From CAZHRC01 sp964533865 (GTDB taxonomy: Bacteria > Bacillota > Clostridia > Tissierellales > Peptoniphilaceae): DNA of 64,000 nucleotides. Within the stretch, counting starts at the first letter, position 1. Each line of letters starts with the position of its first letter. The notes under the pieces are model-generated. The model saw only the letters and a list, made by a program, of their open reading frames with translations. It searched no databases and was not told the DNA's origin. Made by a program: the position numbers and the translations under genes. Of the stretch, positions 33,542 through 41,043 are shown piece by piece. Location of the stretch: positions 1 through 64,000 of the forward strand of contig CAZHRC010000011.1 in NCBI GenBank assembly GCA_964533865.1. Direction: 5' to 3'.

Positions 33542-34840
33542 CTATGCGCGTCCAAGCAGTAATAGGCTAATGCCTGGGATGAAGGTGATAAGCATTAACG
33601 CGATGATGAAAGCGACAATAAAAGGCACAGCTTTCTTCGCGATTTCCGTAACCGGAATATCGGTTAAAGAACTTGCTACAAACAGGTTAACTCCCATAGG
33701 CGGCGTGACGAATCCAATCGCCAAGTTGACCACCATAATGATCCCAAAGTGGATGATGTCCAGACCAAAAGTTTTCGCCAATGGCCACAAAATGGGTGTC
33801 AAGATGAGAATAGCCGGCGTCGTATCCATAAGCATACCGACGATGAGCAAGATGAAGTTGATCAACAGCAACAAACCAACTTTATTGTTCACAATACCTG
33901 TGATGAAGTTTTGAATGATCATCGGGATTTCCATAAAGGTGAGCACTCGTGCAAATCCAGTTGCTGCCGCGATGATAAACAAGATGGTCGCATAGGTGCC
34001 AACTGTATCGATGAGCACGTCTTTTAATGTGTTTAAATCCATGGCTTTGTAAATGAACAGAGCGACGATCAAAGAGTAGAACACAGAGATAACCGCTGCT
34101 TCAGTCGGCGAAGCGACACCTGTGTAGATCGAGCCGAGGATGATCACTGGGGTCAAAAGCGCCCAGAAACTCTCTTTTAACAGCGGGAAGAAACCGTCTT
34201 TGCGCAAGTCGGCAACGTATGCGTCAATGGCGACTTTGTCTTCACCATTTTTCTTGCAGTAGTACCAAGAATACGCCATCAAGCATCCGCCGATAAGTAG
34301 TCCCGGGATAATTCCCGCAGTAAACATGTCGCCAATGGAAGCGCCTGACGCTTGTCCATAGAAGATAAACGGAATACTCGGCGGGATGATAACCCCCAGC
34401 CCTCCAGCGACGGCTACCAGTGCTGTTGCAAAGATTTTGTCGTAGCCGAGTTTGATCATGATGGGAATGGTCATCGCACCGACAGCTGCTGTTGTCGCAG
34501 GACCCGACCCTGAAATCGCACCGTAGAACAAGCAGGTCACCACGGTAGTGATGGGAAGCCCTGCCGTTTTGTCGCCAATGAAGAACGAGAAGAAGTTGAA
34601 CAATTTCTCACTGATTTTTCCCTTTGCCATAATGTTTCCCGAAAGGATAAACATCGGTACGGCAAGGATGGGGAAAGAGTTGATTCCACTGATCATGGCG
34701 CGAGTGATAAATTCAGGATCCGCTGGGAACCATACGTCGACTAAGTTCGGTAAATAACCAGTGATACCTAGTGTCATACCGATGGGAACGCCTATGAGCA
34801 GCGATCCTAAAAACACGAGCATTAACGCTATAACTGACAT
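33542..34840 (-). CDS. TRAP transporter large permease, DctM family
   Basis: A 432-residue membrane protein with about twelve helices, the sodium-coupled transport subunit. Family segments include GAISGSGPATTAAVGAM near residue 105, VIIPPSIPFIFYG near 150 and GFVTPPMGVNLFVASS near 375. AAGGAGGG precedes the start. Works with the DctQ gene upstream and DctP downstream. Confidence 0.94.
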   Translation of the reverse strand: MSVIALMLVFLGSLLIGVPIGMTLGITGYLPNLVDVWFPADPEFITRAMISGINSFPILAVPMFILSGNIMAKGKISEKLFNFFSFFIGDKTAGLPITTVVTCLFYGAISGSGPATTAAVGAMTIPIMIKLGYDKIFATALVAVAGGLGVIIPPSIPFIFYGQASGASIGDMFTAGIIPGLLIGGCLMAYSWYYCKKNGEDKVAIDAYVADLRKDGFFPLLKESFWALLTPVIILGSIYTGVASPTEAAVISVFYSLIVALFIYKAMDLNTLKDVLIDTVGTYATILFIIAAATGFARVLTFMEIPMIIQNFITGIVNNKVGLLLLINFILLIVGMLMDTTPAILILTPILWPLAKTFGLDIIHFGIIMVVNLAIGFVTPPMGVNLFVASSLTDIPVTEIAKKAVPFIVAFIIALMLITFIPGISLLLLGRA

Positions 34841-34852
34841 GGTTGACCCTCC

Positions 34853-35380
34853 TTATTTTGTATTTGAAACAGGCTCCACTAAGATGGCTTTACCATCTTG
34901 AACAAAGGCTGTTTTCCCGGTGAACAAGCGATAGAACTGTTGCAGTGTTCTGAAAATTGCCAAGCCCGCACTTATGGGCACGCAGATTTGCACGATCCAC
35001 ATAGGAAGTTGAAGGGCAGCACTGGTTTGTTGGCTGATCAACGTAGCGTTCACCACGTTGGTTCCCGCTACTAACATGACGACGAAAAGTCCTAAGCTCA
35101 CCAACCATTCTGCAATGATCATCGTTTTTTGGATTGCTGCTGGCATAACTTGTCTAAAGTTCTCGATTTTTATGGCTGAGTTTTTCTTGACCGTGTAAGC
35201 CAAGCCGATAAAACCAGACCAAACAAAGAGAAATCGCGTCAGCTCCTCGGACCAGGACAGCGAATTCTTAAGAGCGTATCGAGAAAATATTTGGACGCCC
35301 ATGACAAGGGTCATCACGATGAGCAACAACACTAGGATCACTTCTTCTAAATGATCGTCTAACCATTTAAGGATGTTCAT
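34853..35380 (-). CDS. TRAP transporter small permease, DctQ family
   Basis: A 175-residue membrane protein with four helices. The motif SWSEELTRFLFVWSGFIG (around residues 40-57) is diagnostic. The ATG at 35380 follows AAGGAG. DctQ is essential for TRAP function; the order here is DctQ-DctM-DctP. Confidence 0.92.
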   Translation of the reverse strand: MNILKWLDDHLEEVILVLLLIVMTLVMGVQIFSRYALKNSLSWSEELTRFLFVWSGFIGLAYTVKKNSAIKIENFRQVMPAAIQKTMIIAEWLVSLGLFVVMLVAGTNVVNATLISQQTSAALQLPMWIVQICVPISAGLAIFRTLQQFYRLFTGKTAFVQDGKAILVEPVSNTK

Positions 35381-35440
35381 ATTCCATCTCCTTTTCATTT
35401 GTTGGATAGCGATATGAAGCCTCTTCATATCGCTTGATTA

Positions 35441-37246
35441 TTAGTCTGTGGCCACGTGTTTCGAACGAACGGCTTCACCTGAAACCAAACGTCCATCGAT
35501 GACATTGGCTTTGGGTGTGAAGATATCGTTGATATTCCAAATACCTTCTGTTGGCACTGGAATGTTTTCCATTGGCACATCGAGTACATAGGGCTCGTTG
35601 GATTCAAGAGCTTCACGGAAGGCATCCTTAAACTCGTCTGCCGATTGGATCTTTTTCGATTTGATGCCGTAACCTTTGGCGATCTCTGCCCATTCTGGGC
35701 TGTATGGCTTGCCATCGGCATCACGGAACAACGTTCCAAAGGAGTGGCCGTAGTTTGCCGCTTCCAACCCTGCGATGGTGCCAAATGCTGTGTTGTTCAT
35801 AATCACCCACACCACTGGAATGTTTTGTTCTTTTGCCGTCGCGAGGACGGTTGGATTGGTCCCAAAACCCCCATCTCCAATCAAGGTGATGACTTTTTTG
35901 TCTGGCGCGGCGAGTTTGGCACCTAGAATCGCCAATGACCCAAATCCCATGGTCGCCAATCCCCCTGGATGGAAGATGGTCCCTGGAATCGTGATGTCAA
36001 ATTGTTGACCGACACCGTTTTTATTCCAACCCACATCGGTGAAGATAATGCCGTCTTCTGGGAACACTTCGCGAACGTCTTTTAGAATCCGTTGAGGTGT
36101 CATCGGATATCGACTGTCTTTGGAAATTTCCACATTGGAAGCCTTGAACGCCTCTTTGTTTTTAGCAATTTCTTCTCTAAGCCCTGGGCGTTTGACCCCT
36201 TCTGGTTTCATTTCTTTGAGTTTGTTGAGAATTGCAATGCAAGCTCGTCTCGGATCGGCAACTGCGCCGACTTCCACAGGAATGTTCCGACCGATTTCCT
36301 CATCAGCCAAGTCGATTTGAATGAATTTTGTGTTTTCAAAGTCAAAGCTCACGCCTTGGTACCAAGAACTGGAATCGGCTTCGGCCATACGCGAACCGAG
36401 CACTAGAATCAAATCCGCTTCTGTCGTCGTCTTGTTAACATAATCCAATCCCCAGAACCCGGTCATGCCCACCATTAGCGGATGAGTGTCTGGCAGAGCG
36501 CCTTGCCCCATTAAGGTGCGCGTCACAGGAATGTCTAAAAACTCCACCAACTCCGTAAGCGCTTGCGTCGCGTCGGTATAAATCAGTTGACCGCCGATGT
36601 GAATGACCGGTCGCTTCGCTTCTAAGAGCATTTTAGCAATTTCCTCAGCAGCGCCACTACATAATGCAGGCCCAACGGTATCTGTGGTGCCCCGTTTCGT
36701 TCTCGACCATACCGCCTCGTCCATTTCACGAGAGAACATATCCATCGGGATATCGATTAGCACCGGACCTGGTCGGCCGGATTCCGCCAGACGGAAAGCG
36801 CGATCGAGGTAGTCGGGCAACAACTCTGCGGTATCCAATCGGAAAATCCGCTTACAAAAAGGTCTGTAAATCTCAAATTGGTCGCCATCCATGTGAAGGT
36901 TCACTTCTTGGTGGGGGTGTTTACCATAGTAGTAACTCGGCACATCCCCAGCGATAACGACCATGGGCACGTTGTCGAGAGCCGCATTGGCAACGCCGGT
37001 CGTCGCATTGGTCAGCCCTGGTCCTAGGTGAGTCAAACACACCGAAGCTTTTCTGGTCACTCGTGCGTACCCATCCGCCATCGTCGCCGACACTTGTTCA
37101 TGACGTGATGTCACATACTTCACCTTTGAATCTTTTAGAGCGTCTAGAAAGTCAATGACCGTGTGACCGCAAAGGCCAAAGACGTACTCCACCCCTTTGT
37201 TTTCTAAATACTCCACTAAATACTGAGACAATCTCTTTTTTGCCAT
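35441..37246 (-). CDS. thiamin-diphosphate-dependent enzyme, acetolactate synthase superfamily
   Basis: A 601-residue ThDP enzyme with the three usual domains: Pyr (1-170, catalytic Glu in SRHEQVSATMADGYAR), central (about 195-340) and PP (about 375-560, with GDGGFG and the NN pair of the ThDP-Mg motif in VIMNNTAFG). It resembles acetolactate synthase large subunits but no regulatory subunit gene or other branched-chain genes are present. In this superfamily IolD and cyclohexane-1,2-dione hydrolase open carbocyclic rings. Here, in an operon with shikimate/quinate-type enzymes and a TRAP system, C-C cleavage of a cyclic diketone or keto acid is an attractive inference. A decarboxylase role is the main alternative. 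Confidence 0.8.
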   Translation of the reverse strand: MAKKRLSQYLVEYLENKGVEYVFGLCGHTVIDFLDALKDSKVKYVTSRHEQVSATMADGYARVTRKASVCLTHLGPGLTNATTGVANAALDNVPMVVIAGDVPSYYYGKHPHQEVNLHMDGDQFEIYRPFCKRIFRLDTAELLPDYLDRAFRLAESGRPGPVLIDIPMDMFSREMDEAVWSRTKRGTTDTVGPALCSGAAEEIAKMLLEAKRPVIHIGGQLIYTDATQALTELVEFLDIPVTRTLMGQGALPDTHPLMVGMTGFWGLDYVNKTTTEADLILVLGSRMAEADSSSWYQGVSFDFENTKFIQIDLADEEIGRNIPVEVGAVADPRRACIAILNKLKEMKPEGVKRPGLREEIAKNKEAFKASNVEISKDSRYPMTPQRILKDVREVFPEDGIIFTDVGWNKNGVGQQFDITIPGTIFHPGGLATMGFGSLAILGAKLAAPDKKVITLIGDGGFGTNPTVLATAKEQNIPVVWVIMNNTAFGTIAGLEAANYGHSFGTLFRDADGKPYSPEWAEIAKGYGIKSKKIQSADEFKDAFREALESNEPYVLDVPMENIPVPTEGIWNINDIFTPKANVIDGRLVSGEAVRSKHVATD

Positions 37247-37279
37247 GATTTTTCCTTTCTTTCGTTAGAATCCAAGGGC

Positions 37280-38059
37280 TCATTCGCCGTAGGTTTCTAT
37301 AATGTCTTTAATGCGTTTCATATCCACCAGGGAGAGTTGTCCCGAGGCAGATGGGGTCTTGGCGTAGGCGTAAGTAAAAGTCGAACCAAACTCTCCCCCC
37401 ACCAAACGACTGATCAACCCTTTGTGAGTCATAGACACGGTGATCAGTGGAATCCGAGCAAATCGCTCGTTAAACACGTCGGTCGCTTTCAACAGATGAA
37501 GCACATCGGCATTTGAGTTTGGTGTCACTGAGAGTTTACATACATCCGCACCTAAATACTGCATGCGAATGCACTGATCCACCATTTCCGCCACAGAGGG
37601 CGTCTTTTCAAAATCGTGCATCGACAAAATCACGTAGATGCCTTTCCCGTGGGTTGCGTCGATCATCTTTCGCGCCCATTCATCATTTCCGAAAGCGTCG
37701 ATGTCTGTGAGATCGACCAACAATTGAGATGCTACTTTTTCAAATAGTTCAAAGGAACGCTCCAACGGAAACTCCCGCACCGCCTTTGCCGAGCTGTAAC
37801 GATAAGTGTAGATCAATGGTGTGTCAGGTAAAAAGTCCCGTAGCAATTGTAGCGTTTGCAGCACTGCGACGGGGTCATTTCTTCGTTCATAACGATCCAC
37901 GCGCCACTCCACCACATCTGTCCCCTCAGCTTGAATGGCTCTCAACTCGTCAAGGATTTCCAAATCGGTGCGCACGGCAATTGATGCACAGATATTGACG
38001 TGTCCTTTACCTATCTTTCGCCCTCGAATATCCAATAGCCTACCTTCCTTGTTGTTCAT
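37280..38059 (-). CDS. aroD: type I 3-dehydroquinate dehydratase
   Basis: A 259-residue class I dehydroquinase converting 3-dehydroquinate to 3-dehydroshikimate by a Schiff base. The catalytic Lys175 is in GADVCKLSVTP, the general base His148 in ILSMHDFEKTP, and EWRVD (51-55) binds substrate; SGQLSL near the C-terminus is the other family mark. First gene of the long operon. With no other aromatic biosynthesis gene nearby it probably acts in quinate/shikimate breakdown. AAAAGGTGG precedes the start. Confidence 0.92.
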   Translation of the reverse strand: MNNKEGRLLDIRGRKIGKGHVNICASIAVRTDLEILDELRAIQAEGTDVVEWRVDRYERRNDPVAVLQTLQLLRDFLPDTPLIYTYRYSSAKAVREFPLERSFELFEKVASQLLVDLTDIDAFGNDEWARKMIDATHGKGIYVILSMHDFEKTPSVAEMVDQCIRMQYLGADVCKLSVTPNSNADVLHLLKATDVFNERFARIPLITVSMTHKGLISRLVGGEFGSTFTYAYAKTPSASGQLSLVDMKRIKDIIETYGE

Positions 38060-38198
38060 AACACCACCTTTTCTCGATTTTCCGATCAGGATATCCTTTT
38101 CTTCCTCCCGATCTTCTTCCTAACGCCTGCCAAACCCCTTTCCATCAGCAGGAGTTCCGCTAGATGGAACTTTATTCTATTCTTTGGAACTTGTGTTT

Positions 38199-38227
38199 AT
38201 CCTATCACCTGATAAAAACATTGTCAA
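38199..38227 (-). promoter_or_regulatory. promoter of the aroD-TRAP operon
   Basis: Minus strand TTGACA (38227-38222), 17 bases, TAGGAT (38204-38199). Leader of about 135 bases. Confidence 0.6.
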
Positions 38228-38294
38228 CGAATCGCATACACTCAGCAATCTCTATTTATAGCGGTTTTCTCGTTATATAAAGAAATCCTTCTCT

Positions 38295-38435
38295 ATGATA
38301 GAAAAATTCTATTGTCTTCAATATCGAAATGCTGTGAATATCTATACAATCCCCAGCAGTGATTCACTTTTTCTATGATGAGATACAATCCTTGTATTGG
38401 ATTTTTTGTGGTCTGGCAGATATAATGATAGAAAA
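38295..38435. promoter_or_regulatory. repeated ATGATAGAAAA motif, probable regulator sites
   Basis: ATGATAGAAAA occurs at 38295-38305 and 38425-38435, and the inverted form TTTTTCTATGAT at about 38368-38379. The last copy overlaps the -10 of the HMG-CoA-lyase-like promoter. The region lies between the divergent transcription units. The IclR protein of the operon is the natural candidate binder. Confidence 0.5.
38397..38426 (+). promoter_or_regulatory. promoter of the HMG-CoA-lyase-like gene
   Basis: TTGGAT, 18 bases, TATAAT; 60 bases upstream of the start codon. Confidence 0.55.
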
Positions 38436-38485
38436 GGCGTACAACGTTTGCCTACCATCTAAAATGAAAAAAAAAGGAGATTGAG

Positions 38486-39403
38486 ATGAATCTACCAAAA
38501 TCCATCATACTCTGTGAAGTCGGACCACGAGACGGCCTTCAGAACGAACCCAAGATATTGTCTGTCGAAGAAAAAGTCGCCCTCATCGACGGCATTGCAG
38601 ACGCCGGTTTCCCAGTGATTGAAGTGGGATCCTTCATGCACCCAAAAGCCGTTCCTCAAATGGCGAACACCGACGATGTTTTCCGCGCTATCACCCCACG
38701 TGACGGCGTCGAATACCGCGCCCTCATCCCTAACGCAAGAGGAGTCAGCCGCGCCATTGATTGTGGCTGTAAGAAGGTGAAACTCAACGTGTCCGCCAGT
38801 CGCGCACACAACATCGCCAACCTCAACCGCACCCCCGAAGAAAGCGTCGCAGGGTTCAAAGAAGCGTGCGATCTCGCCCTTGAAAACGACATTGCCATTT
38901 CAGGTTCGATTTCTATGCCTTTTGGTTCCCCGTGGGAACACAAAATACCAGTGGCTGATGTGTTATCGATTATCGAAGCCTATATCGCCGTCGGCATCAC
39001 AGAGATCTCCCTTTCCGACGCTTCCGGTATGGCCGTTCCCAGCCAAGTCTACGACATTGCACAACTCGTCACCCAAAAGTACCCTCAAGTCACTTTCTGG
39101 CTCCATTTCCACAATACGAGAGGCCTTGGGATAGCCAACATCCTTGCGGGCATGCAAGCGGGCATCCAACGTTTCGATACCTCTTTTGGCGGAGTCGGCG
39201 GTTGTCCATTCGTCCCTGGGGCGGCTGGTAATGTCACTTCGGAAGATGTGGTCCACATGCTCGACGAAATGGGCATTCAAACCGGAATCGACATCGATAA
39301 ATCCATCGCCGTATCCAAAAAGATCGTCGACCTACTCGGTCACCCTACGGATTCCTATATCTTAAGAGCGGGCAAATCCAGCGAACTGATTAAAGAGATC
39401 TAA
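38486..39403 (+). CDS. HMG-CoA lyase-like protein
   Basis: A 305-residue DRE-TIM metallolyase of the hydroxymethylglutaryl-CoA lyase type, full length. CEVGPRDGLQNE (residues 11-22) holds the catalytic Arg-Asp pair, LHFHNTRG the metal-binding His residues, and GGVGGCPFVPGAAGN the glycine-rich loop with the active-site Cys. It should split a 3-hydroxy-3-methyl acyl-CoA or similar compound by retro-aldol cleavage. It is divergent from the hydroaromatic operon and probably co-regulated with it, so its substrate may be a late ring-opened intermediate. AAAAGGAG precedes the ATG. Confidence 0.88.
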   Translation: MNLPKSIILCEVGPRDGLQNEPKILSVEEKVALIDGIADAGFPVIEVGSFMHPKAVPQMANTDDVFRAITPRDGVEYRALIPNARGVSRAIDCGCKKVKLNVSASRAHNIANLNRTPEESVAGFKEACDLALENDIAISGSISMPFGSPWEHKIPVADVLSIIEAYIAVGITEISLSDASGMAVPSQVYDIAQLVTQKYPQVTFWLHFHNTRGLGIANILAGMQAGIQRFDTSFGGVGGCPFVPGAAGNVTSEDVVHMLDEMGIQTGIDIDKSIAVSKKIVDLLGHPTDSYILRAGKSSELIKEI

Positions 39404-39407
39404 ACAC

Positions 39408-39450
39408 AAACGCCTGGTACTGGGAGTGTTCTCCCTGTACCAGGCGTTTT
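39408..39450. terminator. bidirectional terminator between the lyase gene and tyrS
   Basis: AAACGCCTGGTAC..GGGAG pairs with CTCCC..GTACCAGGCGTTTT through a four-base loop. Confidence 0.85.
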
Positions 39451-39461
39451 GACGTGATATA

Positions 39462-40709
39462 CTAGCTCAATACCACTCTATAATAGATTTTCTTTCCTTT
39501 TTTAATGATTAAGCCCTTTTCAGTAAAGTCTGCTGTTGTGACGATTCGATTGGGATCGGTGATCTTCTCGTCGTTTAAACTAATCCCTCCTTGAGTCACT
39601 AGTCGTCTGCCCTCTCCGTTGGATTTGGTCAAACCAAGTGTCACCAAAAGCGATAACAATCCTTCGCCCTCTTCAAAAATCTGGGGGGCAAGGGTGGTGC
39701 TCGGCATGGAATCCACACTTTCACGAGCGACAAAAAGGGATCTCGAGGTTTCTAGTGCTTCGCGAGCTTTTTCTTCACCGTGGATCAATTTTGTGATTTC
39801 AAAGGCGAGAACCTCTTTGCCTTCGTTGATCTTTTCGCCTTCCAACGCGCCTAGGCGTTTACACTCTTCAATCGACAAGAAGGTCAGCATCAATAAAAAC
39901 TTCTCAACGTCGCGGTCGTCCACATTGCGCATGTATTGGAACAGTTCGTAAGGTGTGGTTTTGTTTTCGTCAAGCCACACGGCGCCTTTTTGAGATTTGC
40001 CCATTTTCACCCCATCCGCCGTGGTCAACAGCTTGAAGGTCATCGCATAGGCTTTTTCGTTTTCGATGCGACGTACCAAGTCCGCACCGCCCAAAATATT
40101 GGACCATTGGTCTGATCCCCCCATTTGGAGTTTACAGCCATATTTTCGGTTGAGCACGAGGAAGTCGTAGGATTGCATGAGAATGTAACTGAATTCAAAG
40201 AATGTCAGGCCTTGTTCCATACGATTTTTGTAAGCGTCGAGGGCGAGCATTTTATTGACCGAAAAGTGGACGCCGATTTCTCTCATAAAATCGAGAAAGT
40301 TCAGATCGAGCAACCAGTTCACATTGTTGTCGATAATCGCTTTTTCGTTATCAAAATCCAAAAACCGTGCAAACTGTTTTGCAAAACACTCCGCGTTGTG
40401 ATCAATGGTATCTTTGGTCATCACCATGCGCATATCGCTGCGACCTGAAGGGTCTCCAATCATGGTGGTGCCCCCACCGAGTAAGGCGATGGGTTGATGT
40501 CCGTGGCGTTGCATGCGCATCATGACCATAATTTGTATAAAGTGGCCTACGGTCAAGCTATCCGCCGTCGCATCAAATCCAATATAGAATGGAATTTTTT
40601 CCTTTCCCAATAATTCTTTTAGCTCATCTTCAAATGTCGCCTGCTCAAAATAACCACGTTCCACCAATTCATCAAAAACGTTGTCGTGTTCTAAAGGGTA
40701 GTGTCTCAT
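39462..40709 (-). CDS. tyrS: tyrosyl-tRNA synthetase
   Basis: A 415-residue class I aminoacyl-tRNA synthetase. The HIGH-type site is TVGHFIQIM near residue 53, the tyrosine pocket includes LQMGGSDQWSNI near 195, and KMGKSQKGAVWLDE (near 235) is the KMSKS-type loop. The C-terminal 65 residues form an S4-like RNA-binding domain (GGISLNDEKITDP). Controlled by the T-box leader upstream. Confidence 0.97.
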   Translation of the reverse strand: MRHYPLEHDNVFDELVERGYFEQATFEDELKELLGKEKIPFYIGFDATADSLTVGHFIQIMVMMRMQRHGHQPIALLGGGTTMIGDPSGRSDMRMVMTKDTIDHNAECFAKQFARFLDFDNEKAIIDNNVNWLLDLNFLDFMREIGVHFSVNKMLALDAYKNRMEQGLTFFEFSYILMQSYDFLVLNRKYGCKLQMGGSDQWSNILGGADLVRRIENEKAYAMTFKLLTTADGVKMGKSQKGAVWLDENKTTPYELFQYMRNVDDRDVEKFLLMLTFLSIEECKRLGALEGEKINEGKEVLAFEITKLIHGEEKAREALETSRSLFVARESVDSMPSTTLAPQIFEEGEGLLSLLVTLGLTKSNGEGRRLVTQGGISLNDEKITDPNRIVTTADFTEKGLIIKKGKKIYYRVVLS

Positions 40710-40734
40710 CTTAGCTGTAAATCCTCCTCATAAA

Positions 40735-40936
40735 AAAATAAAAGGCCATCGACTGGAAAGGGCGACGACGTCGCGGTACCACCTTTCTTTGCACAATGCC
40801 TTTGGCTGCGTTAGAGAGCAGCGCCTCGAGGGACTCCGACAGTGTAATTCCAATCCTTGTGATCGGATGCCTTCCATCCCTATTCAATTCTTTACTATCT
40901 TATAGAAAAAATTGGCGGTTGTCAATGCTGAAAACC
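40735..40936 (-). promoter_or_regulatory. T-box leader of tyrS
   Basis: The minus strand carries the T-box AAAGGTGGTACCGCG (centred on 40773-40788), preceded by a compact stem I region with a TAC triplet in GGAATTACACTG as likely tyrosine specifier. Behind the T-box a GCGAC/GTCGC-centred hairpin and a T-rich stretch serve as terminator. Uncharged tRNA-Tyr should allow read-through into tyrS. Confidence 0.88.
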
Positions 40937-41043
40937 ACGGCGATCCCAATCCTCCGAAAGCATAGCTTTGCATCAATGGATTCAAACCGTGTGAAATTTC
41001 CACCTATACGCCACCGCCAATACCCCGTGAGGGAAAGCTCCCC

